Source of the DNA: Candidatus Cohnella colombiensis
GTDB lineage: Bacteria; Bacillota; Bacilli; Paenibacillales; Paenibacillaceae
NCBI GenBank assembly: GCA_029203125.1
Contig: CP119317.1
Span: forward strand, 3,844,001 to 3,908,000
Direction: 5' to 3'
DNA length: 64,000 bases
The notes beneath the pieces are model-generated. The model was not told the DNA's origin. It saw only the letters and a list, made by a program, of their open reading frames with translations, and made no database searches. Shown one piece after another: positions 52,372 to 61,746 of this stretch. The number at the start of each line of letters is the position of its first letter. Within the stretch, counting starts at the first letter, position 1. Position numbers and translations under genes: made by a program.

Positions 52372-53079
52372 TTGCGTTTGGTCATAGAGGATATCGTTAA
52401 ACGATTTGAGGATAAACAGGTGCTCCAGAAAGCAGGATTCACCTTTGAGAAGGGGAAGATTTACGGTCTACTCGGTCGCAATGGAGCGGGTAAGACGACG
52501 TTGTTCAATTGCTTAAGCGGAGAGATGGCGACGGAAGGCGGACAGGTGCTTCTGGAGGAGAATGGCCACATGCGGAAGCTAAGTGAGCAGGATGTCGGGT
52601 ATGTCTATTCGCTGCCGATTCTCCCTGAATTTCTAACGGGTTATGAATTTGTGAAGTTCTTTATGGATATTAACCGGGACAAGCTGCAGATGGACCAGGG
52701 GATTGATCATTATTTTGATATGATGAGCATGACCACGGAGGACCGACATAGGCTTATTAAAAACTACTCGCACGGGATGAAGAATAAGCTGCAGATGCTG
52801 TTGTTCCTTATGACGAAGCCGCCGGTAATTTTACTAGATGAGCCACTTACTTCCTTCGACGTGATTGTCGCTTTGGAGATGAAGAATATGCTGCGGGAGA
52901 TGAAGCGAGATCACATTCTGATCTTCTCTACGCATATCCTTCAATTGGCCTCGGACCTGTGCGATGAGCTGGTCTTGTTGAACAATGGAAAATTGTCTGG
53001 AGTGCCGTCTGAGCTGCTGAATAGCAATGATTTTGAGCAATCCGTCATTAATCTGCTGAAGGACGAGACTCATGTTTAG
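52372..53079 (+). CDS. ABC transporter ATP-binding protein
   Basis: 235 residues from TTG 52372 (GGAGGT 8 nt upstream; GTG 52363 overlaps the ribosome site). Walker A GRNGAGKTT, Q-loop, Walker B VILLDEPLTSFD and H-loop IFSTHILQLA are present. The signature is degenerate: SHGMKNKLQ in place of LSGGQ, as often found in exporters of the ABC-2/bacitracin-lantibiotic type. It partners with the permease whose start overlaps its stop by 8 bp. Confidence 0.9.
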   Translation: MRLVIEDIVKRFEDKQVLQKAGFTFEKGKIYGLLGRNGAGKTTLFNCLSGEMATEGGQVLLEENGHMRKLSEQDVGYVYSLPILPEFLTGYEFVKFFMDINRDKLQMDQGIDHYFDMMSMTTEDRHRLIKNYSHGMKNKLQMLLFLMTKPPVILLDEPLTSFDVIVALEMKNMLREMKRDHILIFSTHILQLASDLCDELVLLNNGKLSGVPSELLNSNDFEQSVINLLKDETHV

Positions 53080-54679
53080 AACGATTAATACGCTGCTGAC
53101 TATTCGCATATCCATCACGGTTAATCTGCTCATTTATTACATCCAGAAGTTGCCGCTGATCGGCAAGCTGATAAAAGAAAGCTCCTACGCCAATCTGAAT
53201 CTCAAAAAAACCGTATCCGTCATCGCGTTTCTTCTTACCCTGTTGTGGGGATTTATGATGAGGTTCGCTTATGTAGGGATACTTGTCTACTTGCCCGTTG
53301 CTAGTTTAGGGGAAGGGTTGACAGAGGAACAAAGCTTGCGGCAGTTTGTTCATATTTTCGCAATCATTAGCCTTGGGGTGGCTTGTGTTAGCAATGTGAC
53401 CGTATTAGAGCCGAAGCGGGAAAAATATGTAGCCGTGAAGCTCATGAGATTGTCTCCAACGAGGTACATGAAGGCTTCACTTGGATATCGTTATGTGACA
53501 TTTCTAGTCTATCTATTGCCTGCCTTGCTCCTGTTCGGAACACTTGCGGGAGCTACTATTACAGAGGCAGTTCTACTTACAGCCTTGATAACGTTATGGC
53601 GGATTATGGCGGAGTATGCGCATCTCAAGCTTTTTGAGAAAACTGGCATGGTGCTGATCAAGCATAACGTCATCGTCTGGAGCGTCATTTTTTTTGGTTA
53701 TGCTGTTGCGTATTTGCCGCTGCTGTTCAACTGGGTACCGTCAACTGAAACGGTTCTGCTGAGTCTGCCTGCCAGCCTCGTAATTGCGGTGGGTGGTCTA
53801 TTAGCGGTGGTTAAGCTGGCCCGTTATTCCGGTTACAGAGAAGCGGTTGATGCCGCAAACAAAAGGGATGACCCATTGCTTAACCTAGGTAAAATGATAT
53901 CGGAAGCAGAGCAGAAAAGCGTTAGGGTGAAGGATAGCGATTATAAGGTGGAGCGGGAGCAGCAGGACAAGATAGAGTCTAAGAAAGGCTACGCCTATCT
54001 GAATTCTCTCTTCTTCGTCAGACATCGCAGTCTAATCAGAGGTTCGGTTAACAAAAGATTAGCCATCTGCGGTGCATTCGGTGTGGCGGGAGTGCTGCTC
54101 ATGGTCTTATTTCCAGAGCTAGTCCAGCGCCTTGGATGGCGATTGGAAGTTATCTTTCCTTTCTTGGGATTGATCATGTACTTCATGACCGTAGGAGAAA
54201 AGATATGCAAAACGATGTTCTACAATTGTGATCTCAGTCTGCTCCGGTATGGCTTTTATCGCAACGAGGCATATGAACATTTTCAGATTCGGTTTGGAAA
54301 AGTGTTAGGAATGAACCTATCGATTGCGGGCGCCCTTGGGGTGTCGCTTACAGCTATCACCGCTTCTACCGGAGGGGGATGGCTTAGTAGAGAGCTGCTC
54401 ATGATTTGGATATGTGTAATAGCTCTGTCTGTCTTTTTCACTGTGCATCATTTATTTATGTATTACATTTTCCAACCGTATTCTACGGAGCTGAATGTGA
54501 AAAATCCCCTGTACTACATAGTAAACATGGCCATATCGTCTGCGTGTACAGTTAGCATTATTTTGCGAGTGTCAGGCTCTCTACTTACGGCGATTATTCT
54601 TACTCTGACATTGCTTTACCTATTAGTTGCGTTTGTTTTGATACGTAGGTATGGGCTTCGCACGTTTCGCGTGAAGTAG
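53072..54679 (+). CDS. ABC-2-type transporter permease
   Basis: 535 residues with about 12 hydrophobic segments in two groups separated by a soluble charged stretch near residues 270-310 (DAANKRDDPLLNLGKMISEAEQKSVRVKDSDYK). It overlaps the ATPase gene by 8 bp and forms an exporter with it. The permease is not closely similar to a named substrate class that I recognise; resistance to antimicrobial peptides or lipid handling is possible. Last gene before the core-less junction at 54.75 kb. Confidence 0.82.
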   Translation: MFRTINTLLTIRISITVNLLIYYIQKLPLIGKLIKESSYANLNLKKTVSVIAFLLTLLWGFMMRFAYVGILVYLPVASLGEGLTEEQSLRQFVHIFAIISLGVACVSNVTVLEPKREKYVAVKLMRLSPTRYMKASLGYRYVTFLVYLLPALLLFGTLAGATITEAVLLTALITLWRIMAEYAHLKLFEKTGMVLIKHNVIVWSVIFFGYAVAYLPLLFNWVPSTETVLLSLPASLVIAVGGLLAVVKLARYSGYREAVDAANKRDDPLLNLGKMISEAEQKSVRVKDSDYKVEREQQDKIESKKGYAYLNSLFFVRHRSLIRGSVNKRLAICGAFGVAGVLLMVLFPELVQRLGWRLEVIFPFLGLIMYFMTVGEKICKTMFYNCDLSLLRYGFYRNEAYEHFQIRFGKVLGMNLSIAGALGVSLTAITASTGGGWLSRELLMIWICVIALSVFFTVHHLFMYYIFQPYSTELNVKNPLYYIVNMAISSACTVSIILRVSGSLLTAIILTLTLLYLLVAFVLIRRYGLRTFRVK

Positions 54680-54746
54680 CTAAGTGCCCGATTTTAAATG
54701 TAGAAAAATTTACTGGTAAAGTAAGGCATAATAGTATGGAGATTTT

Positions 54747-54792
54747 GAATATATCGCCATGTGGCTTATATGCCCTGGCGATGTATTTTTTT
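54747..54792 (+). terminator. junction hairpin 12, type A, without a core
   Basis: AATATATCGCCA pairs with TGGCGATGTATT, T7 after. The preceding 35 bp match the post-core sequence of other junctions, but the core itself is absent, suggesting a deletion ending just after it. Confidence 0.82.
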
Positions 54793-55123
54793 ATGCCCAG
54801 AAATCAATACGAAGTCAACAAACGGTCAGTGGAAGTAACTTCGAAAAGCCTCAAAATGAGCGGTTACTTTTTTTGTTCGGACAGACAAAAACAGACCAGA
54901 ACCTCTGGACCCGAGGGTTCAGGCCTGCTTATTATTTTTGGCCAAAAATCAATCATCAGGAATATATTGGGATCCTAAGCTAGAGATCATATGACAAATC
55001 TACCAAATCAGGGTTTTTAGTAAATTACTATTCATTTAGGTAAATCTTACATGAGGTTTGATTTTCCAGCCTAGATTATAATGGAATCAACTACTAATAA
55101 AAGCCAAACACGGGGGCTGGACG
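54793..55123 (+). repeat. left-arm region of cassette 12
   Basis: AATCAATACGAAGTCAACA at 54802-54820 keeps the 11-bp pair with one substitution. After that no further iterons; the rest is AT-rich leader. Confidence 0.6.
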
Positions 55124-58100
55124 ATGAAGAATAAATGGATCAAAGCGCTTTCGACTGCAATTATTTTGACCACGGTAACGAATCCATCACTCGTATCTGC
55201 TGAAACCATCAAAGTTCCCTACCGGACCACTTTTGTGGATATGGAGCAAATTTCGGAAGAAAAGCAGGCTGCGATCGTAGAAGCTGCTCGTCAAGGGTTG
55301 TTAACCGGTGACGAAAAGGGCATGTTTCGACCGGTAGATGCACTGACGCGACAAGAGCTGGCTGTTCTGCTAGCGAGATCTTTGCAATTGGATACGCAAG
55401 CCGCGCCTAGCAATACTCGTCTTGAGGCGGGGACGGGAGAGTGGGCTCTTCCTTACATAGAGGCGGTTCGCAAAGCCGGATTGATGATAGGGGACGGCAA
55501 AGGCAATTTCCATCCAAAGGACCCGGTATCCCGGGAAGAGCTCGCGGCGATATTCGTACGCGCCGTTAATGGCGAAGGTACGCACGGAGGCAATGCGGTC
55601 GTCGTTAACGATATCGGAAGCACTTCCGCTTGGGCGAAAGACATGGTATCCTCGGCTGTTCGTCTCGGACTTATCGATGCGCAGCAAGACGGCGCGTTCC
55701 AACCGAAGGCAATTGTGCAACGGCAGGATATCGCGGCGTTTTTGCTTGATATTTTCCAGTCAAAGGTGCAGCAGGCGACCATTACGAGAGTCGACGGGGA
55801 CGTCGTCATTATCGACGATAAGCCACACCTTATTACTCCGGCGTTGAAGCGTTTGATCGGAGACAACAATGCGGACGTGCTTGTAGGCGCAGTGTTGACT
55901 TTCAAATCGAAAAACCGCTCGCTTAACGATTTGGAAGAACTGGAAATTGTACAGAGTGGCAGTGGGGACAAGCCGGTTGTGCTCGATCTTAGCGGCACAT
56001 CGTTCGGCGGCGTATTGCGTGTTTCGGGCACTCACGTGACGATCAAAGGAGACGGGAATACCCGCATCGAGAGGCTCGAACCGATGGACAATGCTTTAGA
56101 TCTTCAGCTCACCAACGTAATAGTTGAAACGCTGGTATTGTCGAATAACGTAGCTCCATCCGACATCATCCGAAATTATAACGAAATAAAGGCGCAATTC
56201 GGACAAGTGATCGGCGGCAAGAAGGAAGCGCCGGCGCCAACCACCCCGGTGACGAATGTACCGCCACCTGTGAACCATGCGCCAGTCGTGAACCTAGATT
56301 GGTCAGTTTCTCCAATGACGGTAGGTTTGAACGCTGCGATAGATCTCTCAAGCTTGTTCACGGATGAAGACGGCGATACGCTCAGCTATACGATCACTGC
56401 GCTCAGCTCTTCCATCGCGACGGTCGCTTCCGGCGGTACAACGAGCATGCCGACGATCCATCCGGTAGCGAGTGGTACGGCTAACTTCAAGGTAGACGTG
56501 TCGGACGGCAAAGGCCACGTCGTGTCGACTTTTTTCAATGTGACGGTTATGAACGTTCCGAATCAACCCCCAGTCGGCATCGACATTCCGGATCAATCGT
56601 TGGAATCTGGAACGTCCGCGAAGCAAATCGATCTGTCGCTCTATTTCTCCGATCCGGAGCATGAGGTGTTAACGTATACGGCGACAGTGCAGAACGGAGC
56701 GTTGGCGACAGCCGTCGTGTCCGGGGACAAGCTTAATATTACGCCGGTCGCCGAAGGTATAACGACGATCGAAGTGATGGCGACGGATCCGAAAGGAGCA
56801 ACGGCGTCGAAGACGATTGCTTTGACAGTGACGCCGGCGAACAAACCACCAATCGGTCTCGACATTCCGGATCAATCGTTGGAAGCGGGAACGTCCGCGA
56901 AGGAAATCGACCTGTCATCCTATTTCTCCGATCCGGAGCATGAGGTGTTAACGTATACGACGACAGTGCAGAACGGAGCGTTGGCGACAGCCAGTGTGAC
57001 CGGGGACAAGCTGAGCATTACGCCGCTAGCTGAAGGTGCGACGACGATCAATGTGACGGCAATGGATTCGAAAGGCGCAACGGCGTCGAAGACGATTGCT
57101 TTGACAGTGACGCCGGCGAACAAACCGCCTGTCGGCCTCAACATTCCGGATCAATCGTTGGAATCCGGAACGTCAGCGAAGCAAATCGATCTGTCACTCT
57201 ACTTCTCCGATCCGGAGAATGAGATGTTAACGTATACAGCGACAGTGCAGAACGGAGCGTTGGCGACAGCCAGTGTGACCGGGGACAAGCTGAGCATTAC
57301 GCCGGTCGCCGAAGGCATAACGACGATCGAAGTGGCGGCGACGGATCCGAAAGGAGCCTATACGTCGAGAACGGTCAACTTGACGGTGACTGCCGCCTCA
57401 GTTACGCCTCCGGCAGACAATAAACCGCCGAGTGTCGTAGCCTCGATCCAGACGCAATTGTTGAGTCCGGGTTATACGAACCCTCGCACTTACGATCTAT
57501 CCCAGCTATTCGAGGATCCGGAAGGCGATGCGATGACCTATACCGCGGTCGTAAGCGATCCGGGTGTCGCGCTAGCGACGGTTAACGGCAGCGTGATCAC
57601 CCTGTCGCCGGGTACGGCTGGCCACACGGGATCCGTTACCGTTACGATTACAGCTTCCGATAGCAACGGAGGATCCACAACGTACAATTTAACCGTGCTT
57701 TCGGTGCAACTGGTCGACAAAGGCTTCGTCGAGATTACCACTAAAGTCGGAGTGCCGAGCTTGACTTACGATTTGAAGTCCCTATTCCCAGGACAGACGA
57801 ACTTTAATGTCTATTTCGCAACGCCGGATCAGACGTTAACGAGTCCGACTCCTTTGAGCGGGACGGTATGGACCGGTACCCCGATGAACGTCGACTACTG
57901 GATCGTCGGCGCGGATAATAAAGCCGTGCTGCTGCGCGTCAACGTCGAGGCTCAAGTAAGCGGGGAAGCTTACTTCGCCCAGTACATCGACGGCGGATAT
58001 TACAATAAAACATTCCAAATCCGCAATCCGTTTTTCGGTACGGCGCAACGCTTCACGGGTTATTCTATCGAAGTGTATCACTACAACCCGGGAACGAATA

Positions 58101-58465
58101 CAATTACGAGTGCAACGACGGATGTTTTCCAGATGCCTGTGCAAAATATAATGGATTTGGAGTACGTCAATGTAATCGACAGGGCATTTTATGATTACTT
58201 TGATCTCATCAATACGCCCTATTACAACATCGAACTGAATCTCAATGATCCGGGCAAAAATATGATAGCGATCGTCTTGAAGCATAACGGAACCGTTGTC
58301 GACGTCCTCGGTGATCCGACCAGCCATGACGAGTTCATGCCAAACGGTGGAACGATAATCCGAAAAGCCGCCATCTTTAGCGGGTCCGCTAAGTTCTCAG
58401 AAACCGGAGAATGGAACGTGTATGCGAAAGGCACTTACCAATACTACAACCAGAGAACGCCTTGA
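55124..58465 (+). CDS. SLH-anchored surface protein with tandem cadherin-like repeats
   Basis: 1113 residues with GGGGGCTGG upstream. Signal peptide to about residue 27. Three SLH motifs follow: TRQELAVLLARSL, SREELAAIFVRAV and QRQDIAAFLLDIF with their upstream GLLTGDEKGMFRP-like parts (residues 37-210). Residues about 385-760 contain cadherin-like Ig domains; three of them are nearly identical copies of about 94 residues (IPDQSLESGTSAKQIDLSLY..., 56568-57410). A unique C-terminal part of 300 residues ends in a beta-rich domain. It is a wall-bound structural or adhesion protein. G+C is clearly higher than in the defence cassettes. Confidence 0.88.
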   Translation: MKNKWIKALSTAIILTTVTNPSLVSAETIKVPYRTTFVDMEQISEEKQAAIVEAARQGLLTGDEKGMFRPVDALTRQELAVLLARSLQLDTQAAPSNTRLEAGTGEWALPYIEAVRKAGLMIGDGKGNFHPKDPVSREELAAIFVRAVNGEGTHGGNAVVVNDIGSTSAWAKDMVSSAVRLGLIDAQQDGAFQPKAIVQRQDIAAFLLDIFQSKVQQATITRVDGDVVIIDDKPHLITPALKRLIGDNNADVLVGAVLTFKSKNRSLNDLEELEIVQSGSGDKPVVLDLSGTSFGGVLRVSGTHVTIKGDGNTRIERLEPMDNALDLQLTNVIVETLVLSNNVAPSDIIRNYNEIKAQFGQVIGGKKEAPAPTTPVTNVPPPVNHAPVVNLDWSVSPMTVGLNAAIDLSSLFTDEDGDTLSYTITALSSSIATVASGGTTSMPTIHPVASGTANFKVDVSDGKGHVVSTFFNVTVMNVPNQPPVGIDIPDQSLESGTSAKQIDLSLYFSDPEHEVLTYTATVQNGALATAVVSGDKLNITPVAEGITTIEVMATDPKGATASKTIALTVTPANKPPIGLDIPDQSLEAGTSAKEIDLSSYFSDPEHEVLTYTTTVQNGALATASVTGDKLSITPLAEGATTINVTAMDSKGATASKTIALTVTPANKPPVGLNIPDQSLESGTSAKQIDLSLYFSDPENEMLTYTATVQNGALATASVTGDKLSITPVAEGITTIEVAATDPKGAYTSRTVNLTVTAASVTPPADNKPPSVVASIQTQLLSPGYTNPRTYDLSQLFEDPEGDAMTYTAVVSDPGVALATVNGSVITLSPGTAGHTGSVTVTITASDSNGGSTTYNLTVLSVQLVDKGFVEITTKVGVPSLTYDLKSLFPGQTNFNVYFATPDQTLTSPTPLSGTVWTGTPMNVDYWIVGADNKAVLLRVNVEAQVSGEAYFAQYIDGGYYNKTFQIRNPFFGTAQRFTGYSIEVYHYNPGTNTITSATTDVFQMPVQNIMDLEYVNVIDRAFYDYFDLINTPYYNIELNLNDPGKNMIAIVLKHNGTVVDVLGDPTSHDEFMPNGGTIIRKAAIFSGSAKFSETGEWNVYAKGTYQYYNQRTP
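56575..57405 (+). repeat. three tandem 280-bp coding repeats
   Basis: Copies begin near 56575, 56857 and 57136, are in frame and about 90% alike, including identical stretches such as ATTCCGGATCAATCGTTGGA. They indicate recent internal duplication within the surface protein gene. Confidence 0.85.
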
Positions 58466-58473
58466 TCACTTGC

Positions 58474-58511
58474 GACCTGCGACAGCCCTAGCGGCTTCGC
58501 AGGTTTTTTAT
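58474..58511 (+). terminator. terminator of the surface protein gene
   Basis: ACCTGCGA pairs with TTCGCAGGT, T6 after. Confidence 0.85.
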
Positions 58512-58819
58512 TCTGTATCAATTCCAACCACATATGCAAAACAAAAAAAGAACAGCGACGTTACGCGGTTCTTGGCTCTTAAGTATGGCGAGCTGTGTCG
58601 GCTGTTCCAGCTTCCTTGCTACTGCTAATTGCATCTCCGAATAGTCATCAACTGCTACCGGACGGCAACAAATTACAAGGAAAGTTGAAAAAGACATCCG
58701 ACTGTATGTCATGCGGTACTCGTTTTGAACCAGTGGCTACCTTGGTGAAATACAGTTCCAGTAATCCAGGAGTAGTTAAAGGAGAGCTGTCGCAAATCAG
58801 CCCTCCATTGCCCTGCCAA
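58512..58819. other. spacer between convergent genes
   Basis: About 300 bp without a supported gene; a 64-codon minus-strand frame has no ribosome site. I see no core, hairpin or iteron here. Confidence 0.4.
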
Positions 58820-59707
58820 TTACGCTTCCGATCCGCTAGCTCGCATCTTTACCGGGATCCAGATCTCGCTCCGGAACGTCGGCGAGCTCGTGTCCCTGCT
58901 CAAGTTCCGCAGCATCTCCGGCCCTGGCGCCAGCTCGTAGCCAGATGTCGGAAACCACTCGGAATAGATGCGTCCCCACACCGATTGCAACGCCTCCGGG
59001 AACGGACCGACCGCCTCGAACAACGCCCATGTCGTCGCCGCCACTTCCAGCACAGCGAATCGCTCCGGGCAGGCATTCGTTGTCGCGGCGCCGATATAGT
59101 AGTCGAACTCACCTTGCTCCTCCATGTGTCCCTCGGAGAAGTTCGCAGATGCGCTGACAAGTCCTGCCGGCTCGACGTCGGATAGCCGTTCCAAGCGTGC
59201 GAACTCTTCCTCGTCCAGCGAATTCCACATCGCAGCGATGTCCGGGTTTACTCCATGGAGCATCGGCACCCGCTTGCTGTAGCCGACGATGCGGAACGCT
59301 TCTTTGTTCACGATCCGATAATTCATCTCGCTTCCTCCCTGTATCGTTAATCGGAAGGTCATCGGCGGATAAGCTTTTAGCATCGCGCCCGGCCTCCTGG
59401 CTTCGGAAGGCGCCACATCGTGTAACTGCTGAAACGCTCGCGTAAACGCGTCCGGCGACGAATAGCCGTACTTCAGGGCGATGTCGATCACCTTCGCATT
59501 GCTTTGTTGCAACTCTGCTGCGGCGCGTGTCAGCCTTCTGTGTCGGATGTACTCGGACAGTGGAATGCCCGCCAAGAATGAGAACATCCTGGTGAAGTGA
59601 TACTCCGAGCAAAGCGCGATCCGCGCAGCCTCGGCCATATCAATGTCGTCCGTGAGACGCGCTTCGATGTACGCTAGCGCGGCGTTCATATGCTTCAGAG
59701 AATCCAT
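58820..59707 (-). CDS. AraC-family regulator with GyrI-like effector domain
   Basis: 295 residues, AAAGGAGG upstream. Residues 5-105 form the two helix-turn-helix AraC domain (DIDMAEAARIALCSEYHFTRMFSFLAGIPLSEYIRHRRL and IDIALKYGYSSPDAFTRAFQQLHDVAPSEAR). The C-terminal 155 residues (NYRIVNKEAFRIVGYSKRVPM ... EFDYYIGAATT) match the GyrI/BmrR-type small-molecule binding domain, as in SoxS/Rob-like or BmrR-like multidrug sensors. It binds DNA and probably an effector ligand. Its target is not next to it; the VCBS and MarR genes follow on the other strand. Confidence 0.9.
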   Translation of the reverse strand: MDSLKHMNAALAYIEARLTDDIDMAEAARIALCSEYHFTRMFSFLAGIPLSEYIRHRRLTRAAAELQQSNAKVIDIALKYGYSSPDAFTRAFQQLHDVAPSEARRPGAMLKAYPPMTFRLTIQGGSEMNYRIVNKEAFRIVGYSKRVPMLHGVNPDIAAMWNSLDEEEFARLERLSDVEPAGLVSASANFSEGHMEEQGEFDYYIGAATTNACPERFAVLEVAATTWALFEAVGPFPEALQSVWGRIYSEWFPTSGYELAPGPEMLRNLSRDTSSPTFRSEIWIPVKMRASGSEA

Positions 59708-60071
59708 ATCTGCTTCTGACCTCCTTTCGTGAACAGAATAACAGGAAGTGCAAAGACTTACCCGACTTTCATTGCACTGTTATGTTGGGCTAGTCTTGTG
59801 TCGTTGCGGACTTCCATTGATAGAAGCAAAGCGGCAATTTTTCATATACGGTGACATAGGTACGAGGATATTATTGGCTAACACCATTTTATGGTATTGA
59901 ATTCACAGAAAGATGTAAAGCCATATTTGCTTGAGGATGCAGAGCTTGGTAAGCCAGTCCTCGGTTTACTCTTGCTGGGCGCGGAAAGGTGCCCCCGAGG
60001 GTTTGACTCCCTGGATGGCACTTACGATACGCTCCGATGTATGCTCTGACAGCTTCCGAAGCAAATTCTGC
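59708..60071. other. spacer before core 13
   Basis: A 65-codon frame from 59931 runs in frame into core 13 (ending SWSDWIPYSDNPIATGDE), but its upstream part is not recognisable and has no ribosome site; it may be the decayed end of a gene once fused to the core. No iterons. Confidence 0.45.
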
Positions 60072-60120
60072 AGCTGGAGCGATTGGATTCCTTACTCCGA
60101 CAACCCCATCGCAACAGGGG
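60072..60120 (+). repeat. core repeat 13
   Basis: Translates to SWSDWIPYSDNPIATGDE and a stop. The following GAATGAAGTCCGAGTG matches the sequence after core 14, but no hairpin follows. Confidence 0.88.
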
Positions 60121-60238
60121 ACGAATGAAGTCCGAGTGGACTTGTCGATCCCATTGCACAGTAACTGAATGCATAAAATGCCCATATCATAAAAACGAGG
60201 TTTAAAGACCTGAGTATTTATAAAAGGGTGATAACGAG

Positions 60239-60967
60239 ATGAGTTATTATTATCGTGGCTTAGTAACGAGCCATTCGAGTATTGTAGCATTTGCACAGGG
60301 TGATGTGACGGGAGACGGGGTATCTGACAACGTGTATCTTGCAGGGGTTCGGACCCCAGACAGTCCATTTATTCAACAAATCACTTTGGTCGTGCAAGAT
60401 GGAAGGAGTGGAAGAGTAACCCATACACCATTACAGGATAATGCGGGATATAACCCGACTCTTTTTTTAGGCGACTTTACCGGGAACAGGGTTAATCAAA
60501 TTTTGATCAGCATCGATACCGGTGGGAGCGGAGGGATCATGTATCATTTTGTATACTCGTACTTAAATAACGTTGCGCAAATCATGTTCAACTATAAGTC
60601 GTATAATGAGATCTATCATTACACGGTGACTTTCCAGGATAATTACAAGGTTGAGGTTGTCAGCAACCTGAACAAGATGAAATACATCATCGACATCTCT
60701 AGTAGAGACGAGGAGTATCTTAGCGAGATTTACCAGGCTAACGGGAAGCTGAAGCAGCCGATATCGGGGTTTGTAAACCCACTAAGCGGGTTGTATCCTG
60801 TCGATTTCGATGGGAATCATGTTTACGAGTTGCTTGCGTATCAGAAGATAGCCGGTAGATATGACGCAGATGCCTTGGGCTATGTCTTGAACACCTTAGC
60901 GTGGAGTGGGAATCAGTTCGTTTTGAGCGATCAGAATGTAGCGATCTTTGGCTCACCTATTCAATAA
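60239..60967 (+). CDS. VCBS/FG-GAP-like repeat protein
   Basis: 242 residues with AAAGGGTGATAACGAG upstream. The sequence has calcium-site-like loops DVTGDGVSDNVYL, DFTGNRVNQILI and DFDGNHVYELLAY of integrin-type beta-propeller blades. There is no signal peptide. Homologues are common in Bacillus and Paenibacillus, where they are annotated as VCBS repeat proteins of unknown function, some linked to the spore. First gene after core 13. Confidence 0.75.
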   Translation: MSYYYRGLVTSHSSIVAFAQGDVTGDGVSDNVYLAGVRTPDSPFIQQITLVVQDGRSGRVTHTPLQDNAGYNPTLFLGDFTGNRVNQILISIDTGGSGGIMYHFVYSYLNNVAQIMFNYKSYNEIYHYTVTFQDNYKVEVVSNLNKMKYIIDISSRDEEYLSEIYQANGKLKQPISGFVNPLSGLYPVDFDGNHVYELLAYQKIAGRYDADALGYVLNTLAWSGNQFVLSDQNVAIFGSPIQ

Positions 60968-61144
60968 AGTAAATGATATAGCTTTGCTCATAGGTCATGA
61001 GGCGCTTTGGCGGTATGCGGGAGGATATCCAGTACATTGGTGCCAAAATTAGCGAGTGCTCTCGGTCCGGACTCCGGCCAATGCCGCTATGCTGACTTAT
61101 GAAGCGAAGTCGGTTGACATCCTGGAAATACCTAACATATAATT

Positions 61145-61158
61145 AGGATGCTAACAAT
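61145..61158. promoter_or_regulatory. candidate MarR operator 1
   Basis: TTAGGATGCTAAC, an imperfect palindrome, 35 bp upstream of the marR-type start. Related TAGCATCCTAAC and TAGGATCCTAAC occur before the SDR gene. Confidence 0.5.
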
Positions 61159-61190
61159 ATTGACACGATCTCAGAATGGAGTCATACCAC

Positions 61191-61616
61191 ATGTCACAAT
61201 CCATCCTATACTTGAAAAGAACCTATATTATTATGCGCAAAGAGCTTGATGTGCGGTTAAGCACATTCAATCTGACGACTTCGCAATTCGAGGTCCTGGG
61301 TTATTTGGCTCAATCCGGAGGGTTGGAGCAGCAGAAGCTCCAGCATCATAGCGGGATTACATCCGCGACTTTGACCGGAATATTAGATAAACTGGAGGCT
61401 CGTTCATACATCTCTCGTAAGCCTAGCCACACAGACGGAAGGGCTAACGTTGTGACGCTCACGCAGCAGGGCAACGAGGTGTTCGGTAAGCTGGTGGATC
61501 TTATTTTGGAATTCGAGAATGAGATGCTTAAAGGGTTCACGCAAGCCGAGAGGGATTTGCTGGGGCAGTGGCTGCAACGAGTGGCCAAGAACCTAGGGGA
61601 TAAGGAATATTATTAA
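61191..61616 (+). CDS. MarR-family transcriptional regulator
   Basis: 141 residues from ATG 61191 (GGAG 9 nt upstream; an in-frame ATG at 61176 overlaps it). The winged helix is clear: LTTSQFEVLGYLAQSGGLEQQKLQHHSGITSATLTGILDKLEARSYISRKPSHTDGRANVVTLTQQG (recognition helix and DGR wing). It binds palindromic operators as a dimer and is likely released by a ligand. Three similar TAGNATNCTA palindromes lie before it and before the SDR gene, suggesting that it represses both. Confidence 0.9.
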   Translation: MSQSILYLKRTYIIMRKELDVRLSTFNLTTSQFEVLGYLAQSGGLEQQKLQHHSGITSATLTGILDKLEARSYISRKPSHTDGRANVVTLTQQGNEVFGKLVDLILEFENEMLKGFTQAERDLLGQWLQRVAKNLGDKEYY

Positions 61617-61639
61617 TAGGGGCTTTTAGCCTTCACTAA

Positions 61640-61730
61640 TAGCTAGCATCCTAACGATCGGAGAGGAGGTGAGTGCATTGTTGCCTAAATATGGACGAAT
61701 ATGAAAAACGTTTATAGCTAGGATCCTAAC
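61640..61730. promoter_or_regulatory. candidate MarR operators 2 and 3
   Basis: TAGCTAGCATCCTAAC near 61641 and TAGCTAGGATCCTAAC near 61714 are near-identical 16-mers, 73 bp apart, in the leader of the SDR gene. Confidence 0.5.
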
Positions 61731-61746
61731 TAATAGGGGGGTTATT

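Noticed and set aside
54736..54983. Two overlapping short frames after the ABC permease
   Set aside because: They translate the type A hairpin and left arm of junction 12; similar peptides arise at other junctions only because the DNA is repeated.
58518..58712. 64-codon minus-strand frame between the surface protein and AraC genes
   Set aside because: No ribosome site, no recognisable motif, and it ends opposite the terminator region.
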